From NCBI GenBank assembly GCA_037954325.1, contig JBBMNZ010000019.1, positions 6,400,501 to 6,464,500 of the forward strand: a stretch of 64,000 nucleotides of DNA, read 5' to 3'. The position numbers were made by a program, and so were the translations under genes. Below are positions 46,930 through 60,354 of the stretch, piece after piece. The notes under the pieces are model-generated. The model was not told the DNA's origin. It saw nothing but the letters and a program-made list of their open reading frames with translations, and did no database searches. Each line of letters opens with the position of its first letter. Position 1 is the first letter of the stretch. The DNA comes from Fistularia commersonii (taxonomy: Eukaryota; Chordata; Actinopteri; Syngnathiformes; Fistulariidae).

Positions 46930-49685
46930 TCACTCAGTCTGTGCTGGAACTGTTGTGGCAGCTTCCTGCTGCTGGCGGTGAAATAAGGATTTGTGAGCTA
47001 CAGAACCAGGTAGAAACTATCTCAGAATAAACGGCTTACCTCCGGCGATTTGGGCATCTTGGGAGAAGATTTCGGGGATGCCTTTGGTGATTTTATTGGT
47101 GATTTCATGTCAGCTGACTTTGACGTAGGAGGTGGAGTACCGGGTTCCGATGTCGACTTCTCTGTACCATCCTGGGCACATTTATACATTTCAGAATGGA
47201 GTCTTTTAATATTGTTTATTGACGGACTAATTATACAATAGTATCGAATTCATATATGACTATTGTCCTACCTAAATTATGTAATTTATCACAGTTAGTG
47301 TGACAAACCTTCACTCACTTTAGAGGCAGAGGACTCTGAATTTCTTTGTCTGCGGCGTCTAGGCTGGCGGAGTTTTTGGCCCTCAGATGCCTCTCCATTG
47401 GTCAGAGGTGCTTCAGAGGGCTCAGACACCTCTGATTGCTCTTGGGTGTCACTTGGAGCAGTGGGCTGCTGGGCCTCTTTTGACTGATCAGCAGCAAGAC
47501 GCGGGCGGAACGGTCTGCAGAACATTGTCAGCTTTGCCTTTGTTGCAATAGCAAAAATATAACAAAAGAGCAGCCAAACGCTAGAAAATAAGGTCACACA
47601 CCTTCTATATGGGCGCCAGAATCTACGCCTTGGTGGACGCTGTGTGTCATCGCTGTCTAAAGGCTCCTTTTGCTCTTCCCCCTGACACAATAAAAGCCAG
47701 CAAAATATAATGACCAATGCAAAACAAGGAACTGGTTTCCATTATTACTTAGAAAATATATAACCTCTGTTTTTGTAGATAGTATACTTCTGGGTGCCTC
47801 CAATTAAGGGTTTTTACATAGCTGTTTTCTGCTGTAGATGTAACCTGTAAGCCTTACTCTTGTTTTGTACAAGCTGAGCGTCTGCATAAATTAAGGTTCA
47901 TAAACCATGAGAACAGATATTAAAATAAACTAGGACAAATAAGTCCAACTAGGAAGCCCGAATATGACCTAAGTACAAAGCTTCTAAAAAAAGGCTCATA
48001 AGCTTCCAGACTGATCATTTGATTGCATAGGTTAGTACTAATACAAATTTATCCAGGCATAAATTAGAGTACAAGTAACAGCCCTTTCCAAATACTTATC
48101 CTGGTGCTTCAGCCTACATCTTGTGCTTCCTGCTGTGGTCTGCGAGGCCTACGACGGGGCTGCTGTGGTCTCGTATTATCATTTTCCAATGATTCCTCTA
48201 CTTCGACAGCAGGAGCTTGATCATTAGCCGGCTTGCTCTGGTCACCAGAACGAGGGCTGCGTGGGTAGAATCTGCGGCGGAAGCGACGTTTATTTGGCGC
48301 GTAACGGCTGCCTTTGACAGGAACACCGCCAGGACCAGTCACATTGGCCGCCTCAGAGCCCTGTGCAGCATCAAGAGAAGGAACTTAAGTAGGTGATTTG
48401 CTAATATTTGTTGGCAACACATGACCATATTACAGGGCTCTTACTTTGGCTGCTTCAATCACGTCAAATTCTACAACCTCCCCATCTCCTACACTGCGGA
48501 GGAATTTTCTGGGATTGTTCTTCTTGATAGCAGTCTGAGGAGGCAAATTAAGCACTAAAATATAAAACAAATCCATTACAGTGTATGGAATTTCATTTGC
48601 CTTACCTGATGGACAAAAACATCTTCTTTGGTATCATTCCTGTGAGAAATACAATGAATCAGTCTACCTCACTGAGCTATATAGCATTCACTTACTTCAC
48701 GGTCACCTGATAGGTCACTCAAACATCACGAAAAGTTTTTTTTTTTACCTGTTTATGAAGCCGTATCCATTGCGTACATTGAACCATTTCACTGTGCCTT
48801 GTACCAGAGTGGCTGCAACATCAAGTAGCACATGTTGAACTATATACTACTTTTCTCCCACACACAAAAAAAAGCTACAATGACAACAGTACAGGCTTAT
48901 CTCCAGTGTAAGTGGCAAATCTGCTCACAACAGGAAAGGGGAGCTGTGTGTGTGTGTGTGTATGTATCAATCATTAACAGAAAGACTTTGAAATCAGGTC
49001 TAACCTACAGGAGGTCACAAGGAGGGGCTGCTGCTGCTGCTGCTGCTAAACTTGTACAACGTCCAAAAATCTGGTTTTAAAAATCCCATGCAAACACCGG
49101 TCAAGGGTTTGAATGGTGTCCTGTCCTCCCGCCCCTCCCTCCTCTCCCCCGCCCCCTCCAGAAACCTAATTGATACATGAGTTGCACCTGTGGGGGCGCG
49201 TGCACTCGCTCCGCTGGGACACGCGCGGAAGCTAATAGAAAAATGGGTCATGTGTGAACACTAAATCGGTATTTCGAAGAAATATGGATTTTACTCGGTT
49301 TTCCTTCCTTCAAAGAGCAACGTTTCTTACCAGCCAACTGTGAAACACGGAAACCAAAACCCACCCAAAGGCTCAATTAAGAATTAAAGAAAAACAAGGA
49401 CATGTTTAATGCTAAACTGGTCCTCTATGAAATAAACTAGCTTAACTTTGTGTTAAAGCATCAGACCCAATGGCACCCCCCCCCCCCCAAAAAAAACACA
49501 TGTCGTCCTAAATAATATAACTACTAATAACGTAGTAAAATTAAACCAAATCTCACGCCGGGATTAAACAGCAAGTCTCAGAGCAGAGCCGCTAATCAGC
49601 GACACCCACCTATGACTTTCCTCTCAGGTTTGTCTTCCTCCGGTGCCGCCGATGGTGGAGCGCTCTGCGCCTCGGCGTCGGTCAT
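46930..49685 (-). CDS. ybx2: Y-box binding protein 2
   Basis: Minus-strand coding exons: 49685-49610, 48812-48749, 48639-48606, 48534-48445, 48360-48118, 47681-47602, 47514-47319, 47171-47040, 46968-46930; 317 aa. Cold-shock-domain RNA/DNA-binding protein; in vertebrates Ybx2 packages and represses germ-cell mRNAs. The cold-shock domain (about 26-95) has RNP1 NGYGFINR and RNP2 VFVHQ, then TAIKKNNPRKFLRSVGDGE. Alternating basic and acidic islands follow (KRRFRRRFYPRSPR, RPPRRRFWRPYRR, RQPRRRRQRN). GSRYAPNKRRFRR matches human YBX2 better than YBX1, and the neighbours are those of human YBX2. Oddity: exon 8 (residues 262-305) carries Lys-Ser-Pro repeats (KSPIKSPKASPKSSPK). The last acceptor has two CAG options 3 nt apart, giving or omitting one Gln. 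The symbol ybx2 rather than ybx1 is inferred. Confidence 0.9.
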
Positions 49686-49900
49686 ACTCGCCTTTTTTTT
49701 CTCCCGCCCCCCTCTATTTATTTATTTTCTTTAATTCTCTTGTTGCGCTTTGACTTGGTCGTCCCCTCCCTCCTGCGCTCCCCAAAAACTTCGCCGCGAT
49801 ACGGCAAAGTTTTTATCCCGACGTCCCCTGAGGCCGCCGGCCGGAAGCCGCGCCGTCATTGGTTTGACGCGCCGCCGGGGCGGAGTTTGACGGCGAGGGG
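49686..49900 (-). promoter_or_regulatory. ybx2: ybx2 promoter and 5' UTR
   Basis: CpG-rich DNA immediately upstream of the minus-strand ATG, with an inverted CCAAT box (ATTGG on the plus strand at about 49858-49862) and GC-rich blocks. The start site is probably near 49740-49800, judged by composition only. Confidence 0.45.
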
Positions 49901-49904
49901 AAAT

Positions 49905-52620
49905 TGACAGGTGACAGGCAGGTGGCAGGAGAGGACAGCAGTGATACACCGTCAATAAAGACTGACAACTGCCACTACACTCCCATAGTATGTGTCATAT
50001 ACGTCTCATTTAATTTTCAAAAAAATCTTGTTTTAGAAGACAATACTTGGCGAAATGGACAAATTTTGTACCTTTTTCGTAATGCAATATCACATTCGGT
50101 TATATATTATTATTCTGTCGTCTCCTATGTTATTCTATGCCTTTATCTAATTTCAATTCAAACATCCATGAACTATATTCAGTGTAAAGTATCCAAAATC
50201 CTGAAATTGGGTACATTTTGAGCTTTTAAAAATATGATTGAAACTTAAAATAATACCAGCCCCAGTGTGAAAAGTGAAAACCCAGCAATTGGAAATTGTG
50301 GCATGGAAACTATTCACGTATTTCCAAGAATTTTGAACAATGAGTAAGTGTCGTTTCAAATATTGAATGAAAATAAATGATATTTCCCAGAAAAATGTCA
50401 AACGCACTAGATAACTTATGTTAATGAATTTGTTTTTATGTCTTGAGAACATTTTTTCCTATTAGACGGGGGAAAAAATAAAAATGAAGTATGAAAGTAG
50501 TCAGACCATGACAGAAGTGCGACAAATCAAGTTATCTTGAGTTCAAATACGTTTTTAAGCCACTAGGTGGCAGAAAACTGTTTTTGACCAGGAACACGGT
50601 CAAACTCCTTAGACTACAACTTGGAATTAAACAGATTTTTATGGTATTATGACGAAAAATATTTCCAGGACACGTGAGGGCATGTTGCTATGAGAGATGA
50701 CTGTGTCCTTAAAATATACTTTTTTTTCTTGATGCACCCTTTTTATGACTTATCTTTCACGCTGCCTTGATGAAAAGGTTAATTGATTGAATGTGTACTT
50801 TACTTGTCTTGCTGAAAGAGCTTGTGGGGTCAAATGGGCGTTATTTAAGCTAGTTCAATAATCAATAAAATGTCAGATGAAACTTTAAGAAGTGCTCTGT
50901 TCTGATGTTGAGCATTTATGAATATTAGTCAAGCGTCACCTATCACAGGATTTAGAAGGTAACTACTGTACCTTCATTTTGGGCTTAACCATGCCTTTAA
51001 CTGCAAGTCTGAGAACATAGGTCATAGGACTCCAGTTTCATGGGACTAAATTTAACCAGGCATCTCTAAGAACTGCCAAGTTTAGTGAGATCATTCACTG
51101 TGCTCAGAGGACTGGTTCTCTAAATAGAAAAAAACCCATATAATTAGAAGTCTATCATTAAGAGAAAATTGCTGTCTGCATAGCTATGAAGTAAAAATGT
51201 GAGGGCAGGTTTTACACAGAACAAAATATACTTCAATATACTTCCCATTTAATGGAAAGTATAACTCAACTCGTCATACATTACACCTGAAATGCACGTT
51301 TTTTAAGTTGCAAATAAAGACACACGACGGTAGTCGCGTCAGAACTTTGATACATTTTTAGACTCAAATAATGAATAAAAAGTAAATTGTACATTTATTT
51401 TCTGCTATGTAAATAGCGCGGCCAATGTCAGCAAGTTCACCCGCCTAATTCATCGCTCCATGATGTACGAGAACGAAAAGATGCGTCTGCACATGCGCAG
51501 AGTGCAGCAGATGCTCACTGTTTGCCATTGGACGAGTGCATTGTGAAGTTGGCCAGTTTACCCGAAAAAAAGACGGATAAGTAGAAAACTCGTTTTCAGA
51601 ATATACTTAATTTATCGTGTCAACAGGAAAAAACAAACAAACGTCGTAACGTTATATTTTGATGATATTCTTGTCTTAGATAATGTCATTAATAAGTTAT
51701 ACAAATTATTTTAAAAATAATAATGGGGAGTTGAAACGAATGCTCCAAGTCAGCATGATTGCAGAATAACAGCCATCACAACAGAAATAATAACTGATGA
51801 TGATAATTACTAATTATCATTAGTTATCAATTATCAGCCCATATTGCTTATTGAAAATGTGACAACTTATACTGTAGAAAGGATGCCAATGTTCTCTTTG
51901 ATGTCATGTTTCTCCAGAGATGAGCTTTCACTATCTTGTAAGAATATGATCAAGTGACAAGTTGACACCTTAGATACTGATTTAGAGGCTCAAAGTGGCA
52001 ATTGAGTTGAAATATTGGAATGCATAAAACTCTTTTGTAAAAGCCCGTTTTTTTCACACTATAACCCTGAATGGAATTTTAACATGTTGATTTAGTGTAT
52101 CATTTGATTGGGTAAATATCTGCACTGTAGTGTTTTTCTAGAGATGAGATGAGAACAACTAGATTAGTATTCATTAGATATATTACATTGTTTTTTGCAA
52201 ACAAATCACCTTTATGAAAACATTGATCAATGTGTCATATATAAAAGAGCTGAGCGGTCTGTAGTGCCTTCATTCCCAACAGGAAACCAACAATGTCATG
52301 AGGCTGGTCAAAGGTTGTGATGTTGCTATAAGTCATCAGACTTAAGAGACATAATACAGCTGATGTAGTGGGTATTTTTTTCAAGCAATTCTTGTATCCA
52401 ACCAAAGCCAGCCTTGTCCATACCACCACATAGAACATCCTCAGAATGTGTTTAACTCTAAATGTGGACATTTTTCCAGTCCCAAATGACAGTAATGACA
52501 TACAATGCACTACAATCAACAATGCATAGTTGCTCCACTTATGGAAATTAGTGAGTTGAGAGCATTGAGCTCTATTCGCCTTGGCTTTAGCAAACCGTTA
52601 CATCAAGCAGACTGGCATCA
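49905..52620. other. Intergenic spacer between divergent ybx2 and eif5a
   Basis: A+T-rich with no coding signal. A CTCF-like core is at 50560-50573. A small CpG-containing patch around 51440-51540 could be regulatory. Confidence 0.5.
50560..50573 (+). promoter_or_regulatory. CTCF-like motif
   Basis: CCACTAGGTGGCAG fits the vertebrate CTCF core (CCANNAGGTGGCAG-type). One sequence match only; binding is not shown. Confidence 0.4.
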
Positions 52621-52632
52621 CGGCATAATGAA

Positions 52633-53112
52633 TATAAAACGAAGTGTCGTTTTTATTCTGACAGGACGAGGGGAAGTCGTGCGTTCATGTTTGGCCTCTA
52701 GCTTGATGCTCAGACGACGGTGACGAGTTGGATGAGAGGGAGCAGGGAGAAGGTGGAGTGCAGGCTGAGGCTACAGACGCGGCACATACAGCGGAGTTTG
52801 GGGCTGCGTCTCTCCTCGGCCGGGCAACTCGTCTTGATGGTCGTGCGCCTCGGGTTCGGGTCAGCCGCAGTCAGGTTCTCAATCTTGGGAGGGGGCGAGA
52901 GGAGAGCGGATAGGACTGCGATGAACGCGAAATAGGGAGAGAAAACGGGTATCTGAAATAAAAAGGGAGCGACATCGCAAACGAGCCGCCCAGGAGGAGA
53001 CAGACTCCGGCCAGACGACCCGTTAGCTCGAAGGAGGCGAACGAGGGGAGGCCAAATTTAAAAGAAGAATAAAACAAAAAATTAAAGAAGAGAGGAGACC
53101 TTTATCACCAGG
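52633..53112 (+). promoter_or_regulatory. eif5a: eif5a promoter and non-coding exon 1
   Basis: A TATA-like TATAAAA at 52633-52639 precedes a CpG-rich block ending CACCAGG followed by gtaagttt, a strong donor at 53113. The start-codon exon begins at 55399 after ctccacag. The intron 53113-55398 is CpG-rich at its 5' part and shows no other exon. Confidence 0.5.
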
Positions 53113-54689
53113 GTAAGTTTGCTATCAAAACATCGAATGGACGGGGCGTGTTTGCGCCTGAGCAGACGGGTCATCCAATGCACATGCCTGGTTTAAAACC
53201 CGATCCAGCGATAATATCCGCCGGCTTTGGCACAGAATCCTCCGGCAAATCTGAGCTCATGTTAGGGCCATTATTCTCCAAATACGTAGAGAAAGAGAGA
53301 GAGAAAACCTTGTTATATGATTATCAGAAGTTTTTCGTATCTTAGCTAAATTTGACATTTGCCGTGACTTCTTATCCCTCGCCTACGCTGTTAGCAAGAA
53401 ACTTAGACGTAAATCAGCTGGACTGTCGTTAAACGGTCTCCGCCGGGGCCAGCACTATTAGCTTAGTCATTACTGTTAAGTTACACAACCGGGCTAAAAT
53501 TCACACAACTTCCAAATGTTGTGAGCATAATACGCAGCCAATGACATTTTGTCGTTTTTTGCGCTCACGGTGAAATGTCTCTAAAAATCGGTCATTTTGG
53601 CATGTGGAATCGATCGTCGTTACCCGAAGGGCCTCGGCCTGCGAGCGGTCAGTGCGCATGGATGCGGCGACATGGACCATCCGTTAGACGTTACCGACGA
53701 CGGGCCGTGTCACGTCTTTGACGTACTAGGCCGCAGACTCCCCCAACACTGCGGGCAAATGGTTCTTACGGGGAGAAAAAAAAGGAAATAAACAAACACA
53801 CGAAAAGAAATAAAGCTTCACCTCGCTGAGGTGTTCTGTTGAGTTCACGTCACGCAGGCGTGAGTAAGTGACGGCCGCCCTCGCACCGTTATACAAGTCT
53901 TATCGGGTTGGTAGACCCGCCGTTTAACGTTTTACTCGGTAACCGGTCGACTTAAACCCGAAACCGAAGAGCGGAGCAACTCACAAATGGGACTTAAAAG
54001 TTGCTGTTTCTTAAGGGTCAATTAAAGGGGGTGTAGCTTCAACCGTCCCCGTTAACTTCCCGTCGGAAGGCTCGCTTGTACTCGTGGCAGGTCGCTGCTC
54101 CGCGCGGAACTTTAACCGTTAGCTTATCGCGGTGATGCTAACGGCATCAAGAAGCCGTTCAATTGCATGCTCCCCCTCCCCGTGGCCCCGGGCTTGTTTT
54201 GGCCGACAGTTGCCGCTTGTTTATCCGCGTTGCTCAGCGTGGCCCCCGTTCGCTCCTTCCCCGTGGGTGGAGACCACCCGGCGGCGCTTTGAATCGAGGC
54301 TGTGGTTTCCACTGACTGCTCCCATCCCCGTTCCCACAGCTGGCGCCCACGGGCCACGCTTACATTTCCGCCAGCTAACAAAATAAAGCAGAGCATCTTC
54401 CGAAAGCAGGTCAGATCAAAACAATCCCATTAGAAACCTGTTGGAAGAGGAGGGATAGAACGACATGAGGATAGAACACGTTCAGTCAATAGTCCTGCGT
54501 AGGTCATTACTAGTGTGGGTATGACAACACACCACACTCAGATGTCCTATTGACTGAATGTTTTGAGTTTTAAAAAATATGTTGTAAAAAATAACTTGCA
54601 TTCGATTGGGTTGTACTTAGTGATGTGTGCCCTTGGTACGGCGTTTCAGCATTTACATCTATTCTCTTTTGCAGAATAAATATAATGTT

Positions 54690-55066
54690 TGGGTTACACG
54701 TTGCGTGTCCCCTTGCAGCAAGAATGTCCCTGGTTTGATTCCCACATGTGGCCTCTCTGTGCAGTTTGCATGTTCTTCCCGTGTCTGCGTGGGTTTCGTC
54801 CGGGTTCTACGGTTTCATCCCACAGCCCAAAACATGCATTAGGTTGTTGGCAAATGCGTGAGTGAGAGAGTGAATGATAGTTTGTCTCTCTGTGATGTAC
54901 GAATAAGAGAGTTAATGTTTGTATGCGTCTATATGTGGCCTTGTGATCGACTTGCAACCAGTCCAGGGTGAACCCTGCCTCTCACTCAAGGACAGTCGGT
55001 AATAGGCTCCAGCACCCCTGCAACCCTGAGTGCTGGACAAGCATTACAGATAATAACTGAATAACA
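54690..55066 (+). mobile_element. Fish dispersed repeat in eif5a intron 1
   Basis: The block contains phrases of a very common fish repeat: GCAGTTTGCATGTTCTTCCC, GTCTGCGTGGGTTTCGTC, ACCAGTCCAGGGTGAACCCT and TAGGCTCCAGCACCCCTGC, in the usual order. The repeat is non-coding; I do not assign its class. Confidence 0.75.
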
Positions 55067-55403
55067 CATTGTGGCACTTCTTCTAGCCATACTACAATGA
55101 TTTGCCCTGACCAGCACAGCATTTTGACAATTTGTTGATAGTCAGTACACTAAAGAGACATGCAGTAAGATTTTGCTGTTTTCTGTAAACAGTTACATTC
55201 CAGGTATCATGTGTAGCTCACGTGACACTGGATTGAATAAATACACGCTCTGGGGTGATAATCACAGTCTCGCTGCATCCTGGTAAAGGTGATGTTTTTT
55301 TGTGATATTGTAATTGGTCATGCAAGGACAGATAAGGCTGTTTGAATGTGTGTGTGTAATGACTGTCTGTGTGTGTGTGTGTGTGTGCTCCTCCACAGCA
55401 GCA

Positions 55404-58400
55404 ATGGCAGATGCAGAGCTGGACTTCCAAACAGGTGATGCTGGGGCTTCTGCCACCTACCCCATGCAGTGCTCTGCTTTGCGCAAAAATGGCTTTGTTG
55501 TGCTGAAAGGCCGACCATGCAAGATAGTCGAGATGTCCACCTCCAAGACTGGCAAGCACGGACATGCTAAGGTCTGTAAAAAGCTGCGCAGTGACGGAGA
55601 GCTGCACTATTAATTGAAAGACAAGTTTTTAAGAAAGCAGGAATATCAGAGGAGATGCCAGCGAGTTACTTATGACTGCTACATGAAAATATGGTCACAT
55701 CATACTTTTGCCTAACTTACACAGCATCCCTCTCTAAGGTACTTTGTAGACAGGATACTAAATATTTAATCTTGCAAATCAATAGAATAAAGATTTTGTT
55801 TTAACTCCAGTCAAATGGATTATTTATTAATTCGTCTTCTGTTTTAGCCATGAACACTTAAAGAACTGACTGTTCTTCCTCTCTCTGTTGCGTGCGTGTA
55901 GGTGCACTTGGTTGGTATCGACATCTTTTCTGGTAAGAAGTATGAAGATATTTGTCCCTCCACCCATAACATGGATGTCCCTAACATCAAGAGAATGGAT
56001 TACCAGGTGAAAACCTTTGGATTACTTATTCAGTGATGGGTTTTGTTGAGCTCTTACAAGTGTGTGTGTGATATACTCAGGATGCAGAGCTTCACAATAA
56101 GATGCTCGTTTCAACATAAAAACAATTTGTTTGTCACTGAACAAAACCACCTCAAAAAATGAGGGATGTTGTTATGTGATGTGATGTGGCGGTAGAAAGT
56201 TAGAGCCACATTTCTTTGTAAGGAAATTATCTTTTCTCAAGATCACTCCAAAATTCAGGAATTCTGTATTTCGCTCTCAAAAGCACTTCTGTTGAGTCTT
56301 GTTACTACTAATCATTCAACAGAACCAACATTGTTCTGTCTGTTTCGAAACGTGAACTGTTCCAGAATATCTCTTCATGGATGCTTTCAGCAGGTTGGAA
56401 GTCACATTAAGAAGATTGTTATTGAGAATTAGCTGACAAATCATTGTATGAATGAGATGGCAGCTTCCACTGCAGCTAAGTTTCAGTAAATTTTTCATTT
56501 TAATTGCCAAAAGCATACAGGATGTGTAACTGTTTAGTTCGCAGAGAGCATTCTGGTTTTAACACTTCTTTGATTTTTTTAAAATTGAAATTATCGAGTT
56601 AAGAAGACCATAATTTCAATGAAAAATAACATGCATGAACAGTCCCGAGTCGTGATTTGATTGTCTGTAGAGTCAACTTACCGTGCCGATTTTCTAAAGG
56701 TTTGCATTATGCGAACATAGAAACCTGCAGTATCAGCGTGTCAGGATGGCAAGGCGATGCAAATTTATTTATAGCACCCCATCCTTCACAAATTGACTCA
56801 GTGCTTTTGCAGAAACACAATTAATCGAGAAACATAAAATATTTACTATAAAGGTGCCCAAGAGCTACGAATGGAAACACTAACATCACAAGTCTAGCTG
56901 TAACTATTACTTATTATTCAGCCTAAAAAAACATGCTTGAGGGAAACAGTTGAACTCCAGCTTAGATTTGAATATTTATTCAAGGTTCTTTTTCATGTAT
57001 TATTTGCCTATGGTAATAAGATAACAGATTTTATCACAGTAATTATTGCGACAGCTTCAAAACATAATCAGACATGTGTCCTTGGTGTTTGAGTGTGTTG
57101 CTGACGGATCACATACTTACTATCCTTCGGCTTCCCAAGTGCTTATTGATTGTTTGCATTTGTTCTATGGCAAACAATAAATCACTCCTTTTTTTGATTC
57201 AAGGTGCTTCATATTTTGATCAATTTTGTAATTATTGTATGGCCACTTGGAAACCTGTACCTTACCCCTGCCCCCCAGTGGTCCTAAAAGAGACAAATTA
57301 ACCTTTGAATCATAAAACGTTCACCCCGGCAATTGTACTGGGATATATAAATGGTTCTGTGTGTAAGGGAGACACATTTTAAATGATGAATATACGCCTG
57401 ATAGAAGACAGCTAATAGAATACCTTGTCCTGTTGTAATTCTTCGGCTCATATAGATTTACAGTAGCTCTGCTTGTCCTCGCTGACTCTCAGTCTGTCAT
57501 GAAAACTGAAATGGGATTTGTTGCCTCCTCTGCTCATGCCGGTCTTGGAAAATGCCAATATTTATGTGGATTGACGTGCATGTTTTCTTAGTTAACAACA
57601 GTTTCATGCATTCATACTTCTCAACTGGCCTTGTGACTTTCCTTCTTTGTGAGTCAGTGTTCCGTTATAAACCCTACCTTCTTTTATTTCTCATATCACA
57701 TCCATGACATTCCCACCTCTGTCGCTCTACTTTCAGCTCATTGGGATCCAGGATGGCTACCTGTCCCTACTCCAAGATAGTGGGGAGGTTAGAGAGGACC
57801 TGAAAATCCCAGATGGAGACCTGGGGAAAGAGATAGAGAGCAAGCATGATGCTGGAGAAGAGATCCTGGTCTGTACTGTCACATTGTCTCACTTTCTCTG
57901 AAAAACTGGAGGAGATAAGAAGTTTGTGATGCGATTAAATCTCAGTCATTCATGAGAAAATGATTATATCATCCTTGATTCATTGGGTTTTGGCCTTGTG
58001 ATGCACAAAAAAAAAGTGTACAGCTCCAGTCATCAAGTTTGCTTAGTTGGCGGCATCTGAATTCATCTTAAGTGATTGATAGCCTTTTTAAGCAATTAGA
58101 ATCTAAAAACAGAAGATTGAATTTTTAGGTAACACTAGATCAAAACATTGTCAAGTGTTGTGTGATACATGTAATAAGAATATTTTAGTGCAGCCCGCAC
58201 ACTAAATTTTATTAATTGCTTTGAAAATAAAAATTTTGAGGAACTTTTAACCAATTTTTTTCTAAACATGCCACAATAAAAGACCTTTTGCCACTGGTTA
58301 ATAGGAAACTGCAGGTCCTGGACTTAAGGGGAAAAAAAACGTTAACACGAGGCACATGAATAAATCTGGTTTTATTTGACTCTTTCAGATCACTGTTCTA

Positions 58401-58451
58401 AATGCAATGGATGAAGAAGCAGCAATTGGCATTAAAGCCTTGGGTAAATAA
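55404..58451 (+). CDS. eif5a: Eukaryotic translation initiation factor 5A
   Basis: Coding exons: 55404-55571, 55902-56006, 57737-57868, 58389-58451; 155 aa (human eIF5A-1 154). It stimulates peptide-bond formation at stalling motifs and termination, in the cytosol, after a spermidine-derived hypusine is added. The hypusine loop STSKTGKHGHAK is intact, with the modified lysine at position 51. The N-terminal SH3-like barrel (NGFVVLKGRPCKIVEM) and the C-terminal OB fold (LIGIQDGYLSLL, EEILITVL-type segment) are complete. The N-terminus has one extra residue compared with human (MADAELDF). Donors of exons 1 and 3 both read GTCTGT, a weaker consensus, although the protein continuity leaves no doubt. 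ATG context is gcaATGG. Confidence 0.97.
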
Positions 58452-60330
58452 GCCACTGCAGGTAAATACAGAGCTACAGCTGTATCATCACCCCCAACTA
58501 CCGCCTGACCTAAGCCTGCCTGAGGAGGAGCGTGCACGCACAGGCGTGTGAGCGAGTGTGCATGTGTGTGTGTTGCAGCACAAACCACCATCATGTGCCG
58601 TGCCAATGCTGTGTGTGCGTGCGCGTGTAATGTCATGTACAGTTTGTCGTTCATCAGTGGAGCAAGGGGGAGGCAACTCCATTCAACAAGATCTTGAGGC
58701 TCTCACTGAAGTTTGATGTTTCAATTCTACCTTGGGTATTCAGTAGAATTTTAAGAGATGCCATTTTAAACATGTCAAGTATATTTACCACCATGCTTAC
58801 ACATTATACTGGAAATATATGTGCTTTTTCATATTATTGCATTGCACAATCATGTTATATGTGTATATTTGTTTGAACTGGACATATTAGAAATGAACTT
58901 GTATTTAGAAGCGGATGAAATGTAGCTAATTTAATGAGTATTTCGAAATTTGTACGAAGTGATGGATACTGAGCTGTGTGCTTATGTGGATTTGCCTACC
59001 CCTTAATGTACCCTAATGTACATTTTGATAACACTATAATGAGCATGTGTATCATTTCTATGTAGCATCATCAAGTATAAATGAGAGCTGGTGGCTCATA
59101 TTGTATTTTGAGCACATGTATTTTTTTTTCCTCTTGTGGGTTGCACTTCAATTTATAGCCTGATATAATATTACAGTGTGCATGAGTTGTACTTATAAAA
59201 AAAAAAAAAACAACAACAAAAAAACAATTCTGCTCGTAGTATCAATGTAAACCATTTTATGCACTTTCTTACCTTCTCATTGTGGGCTGTAGAATGAAGT
59301 GTCCACAATATAATCATGTTCCAAGTGGTCTGTTGTGCACTGTTTCCTCTTAGGAGGCTGAGCAGTTAGGTCAAAACAGTAATTGTCATATTAAAATATC
59401 TTGCCCTCGTGTCTCTTTCTAATCTTTCCTTTCTGCCTTCTGATTTTTCTTCCCTCCTTTTCTTCTCACTCCTCCCCCCTTTTGTTTCAGGGGCAAACAA
59501 GATGCACTGGACCTGGGGGAAAAGGAGGGGATGTTGCCTCGTTAATGCTATCCACTCTCTTTTTCTTTCTTTTTGTCTTTTTCATACTGTCTCCCTCACT
59601 GTCTTCTGGCACTCCTTTGGGTTCAATTAGAGAAGATCTTTGTTCAGTAAATTGGAATCTGTAAACATTCTCTATGTACATGCACACTATACTCCCATGT
59701 TTGGGAACTGATGAACAGATATTAAAAAAATGGTCAAAGTGAAGAGGAAGGTCTCTAGTGATGGAGTAGGTCTAACTACCTACACCAGCAGAAAGGTGGT
59801 GAAATGTCACATCTGTTTGTCAATGTTCCCCATTTTGATCAAGGGCTTCAACTCTAAAATCTGCATTGGTCCGTTGAGGCTTGTTCACTGTATGTGCCAC
59901 GCAGGACTGGTACTGGATATGAGACAAGGGATTGTCTTCTCTGTATGGCACATTTCTTTTTTGTGGTTCATCTGAACAAGAACCTCCCCTTGATATTTTA
60001 TTTACTGGAGCATCCATCACATGAAACTTCCATTAAACAAACTACCAACATAGCATCCCAAGATTCAGTTTCTTTCTGTTTGAAGGGTTAAAATGTGTTC
60101 CTATGGGTGTTAAGAGACTCTTAAAACTCGTGTGTACAAGTTGTATGTCTCTAAGACGTCCAGCGTTACAGGCCTCTACACAGGCATTGTGGAGAAATGA
60201 CTGGAGGGGAGTGTTACTTGGGCTTCTCTTAGCAGACAGGCTGTGGCAGACCGGTAGCTTTACTCTGTTCTTTGAGCAAGTCAAAACTGTGCAGATTGTC
60301 TCCTAAAAATAAAGACTCAAACTCTCAGGC
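58452..60330 (+). other. eif5a: Probable eif5a 3' UTR with poly(A) signal
   Basis: No coding signal follows the stop. AATAAA at 60308-60313 is the best signal, giving a 1.87-kb 3' UTR; an A-rich tract lies at 59198-59226. A shorter transcript using a variant signal cannot be excluded. Confidence 0.5.
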
Positions 60331-60348
60331 GTGGTGTTTGCTTATCGT

Positions 60349-60354
60349 TTTATT
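60349..60354 (-). other. gps2: Candidate distal gps2 poly(A) signal
   Basis: TTTATT on the plus strand (AATAAA on the minus), 36 bp from the eif5a signal on the other strand. Confidence 0.35.

Noticed and set aside
54124..54396. Open frames in the CpG-rich part of eif5a intron 1
   Set aside because: Base composition explains them; they overlap on both strands and match nothing known.
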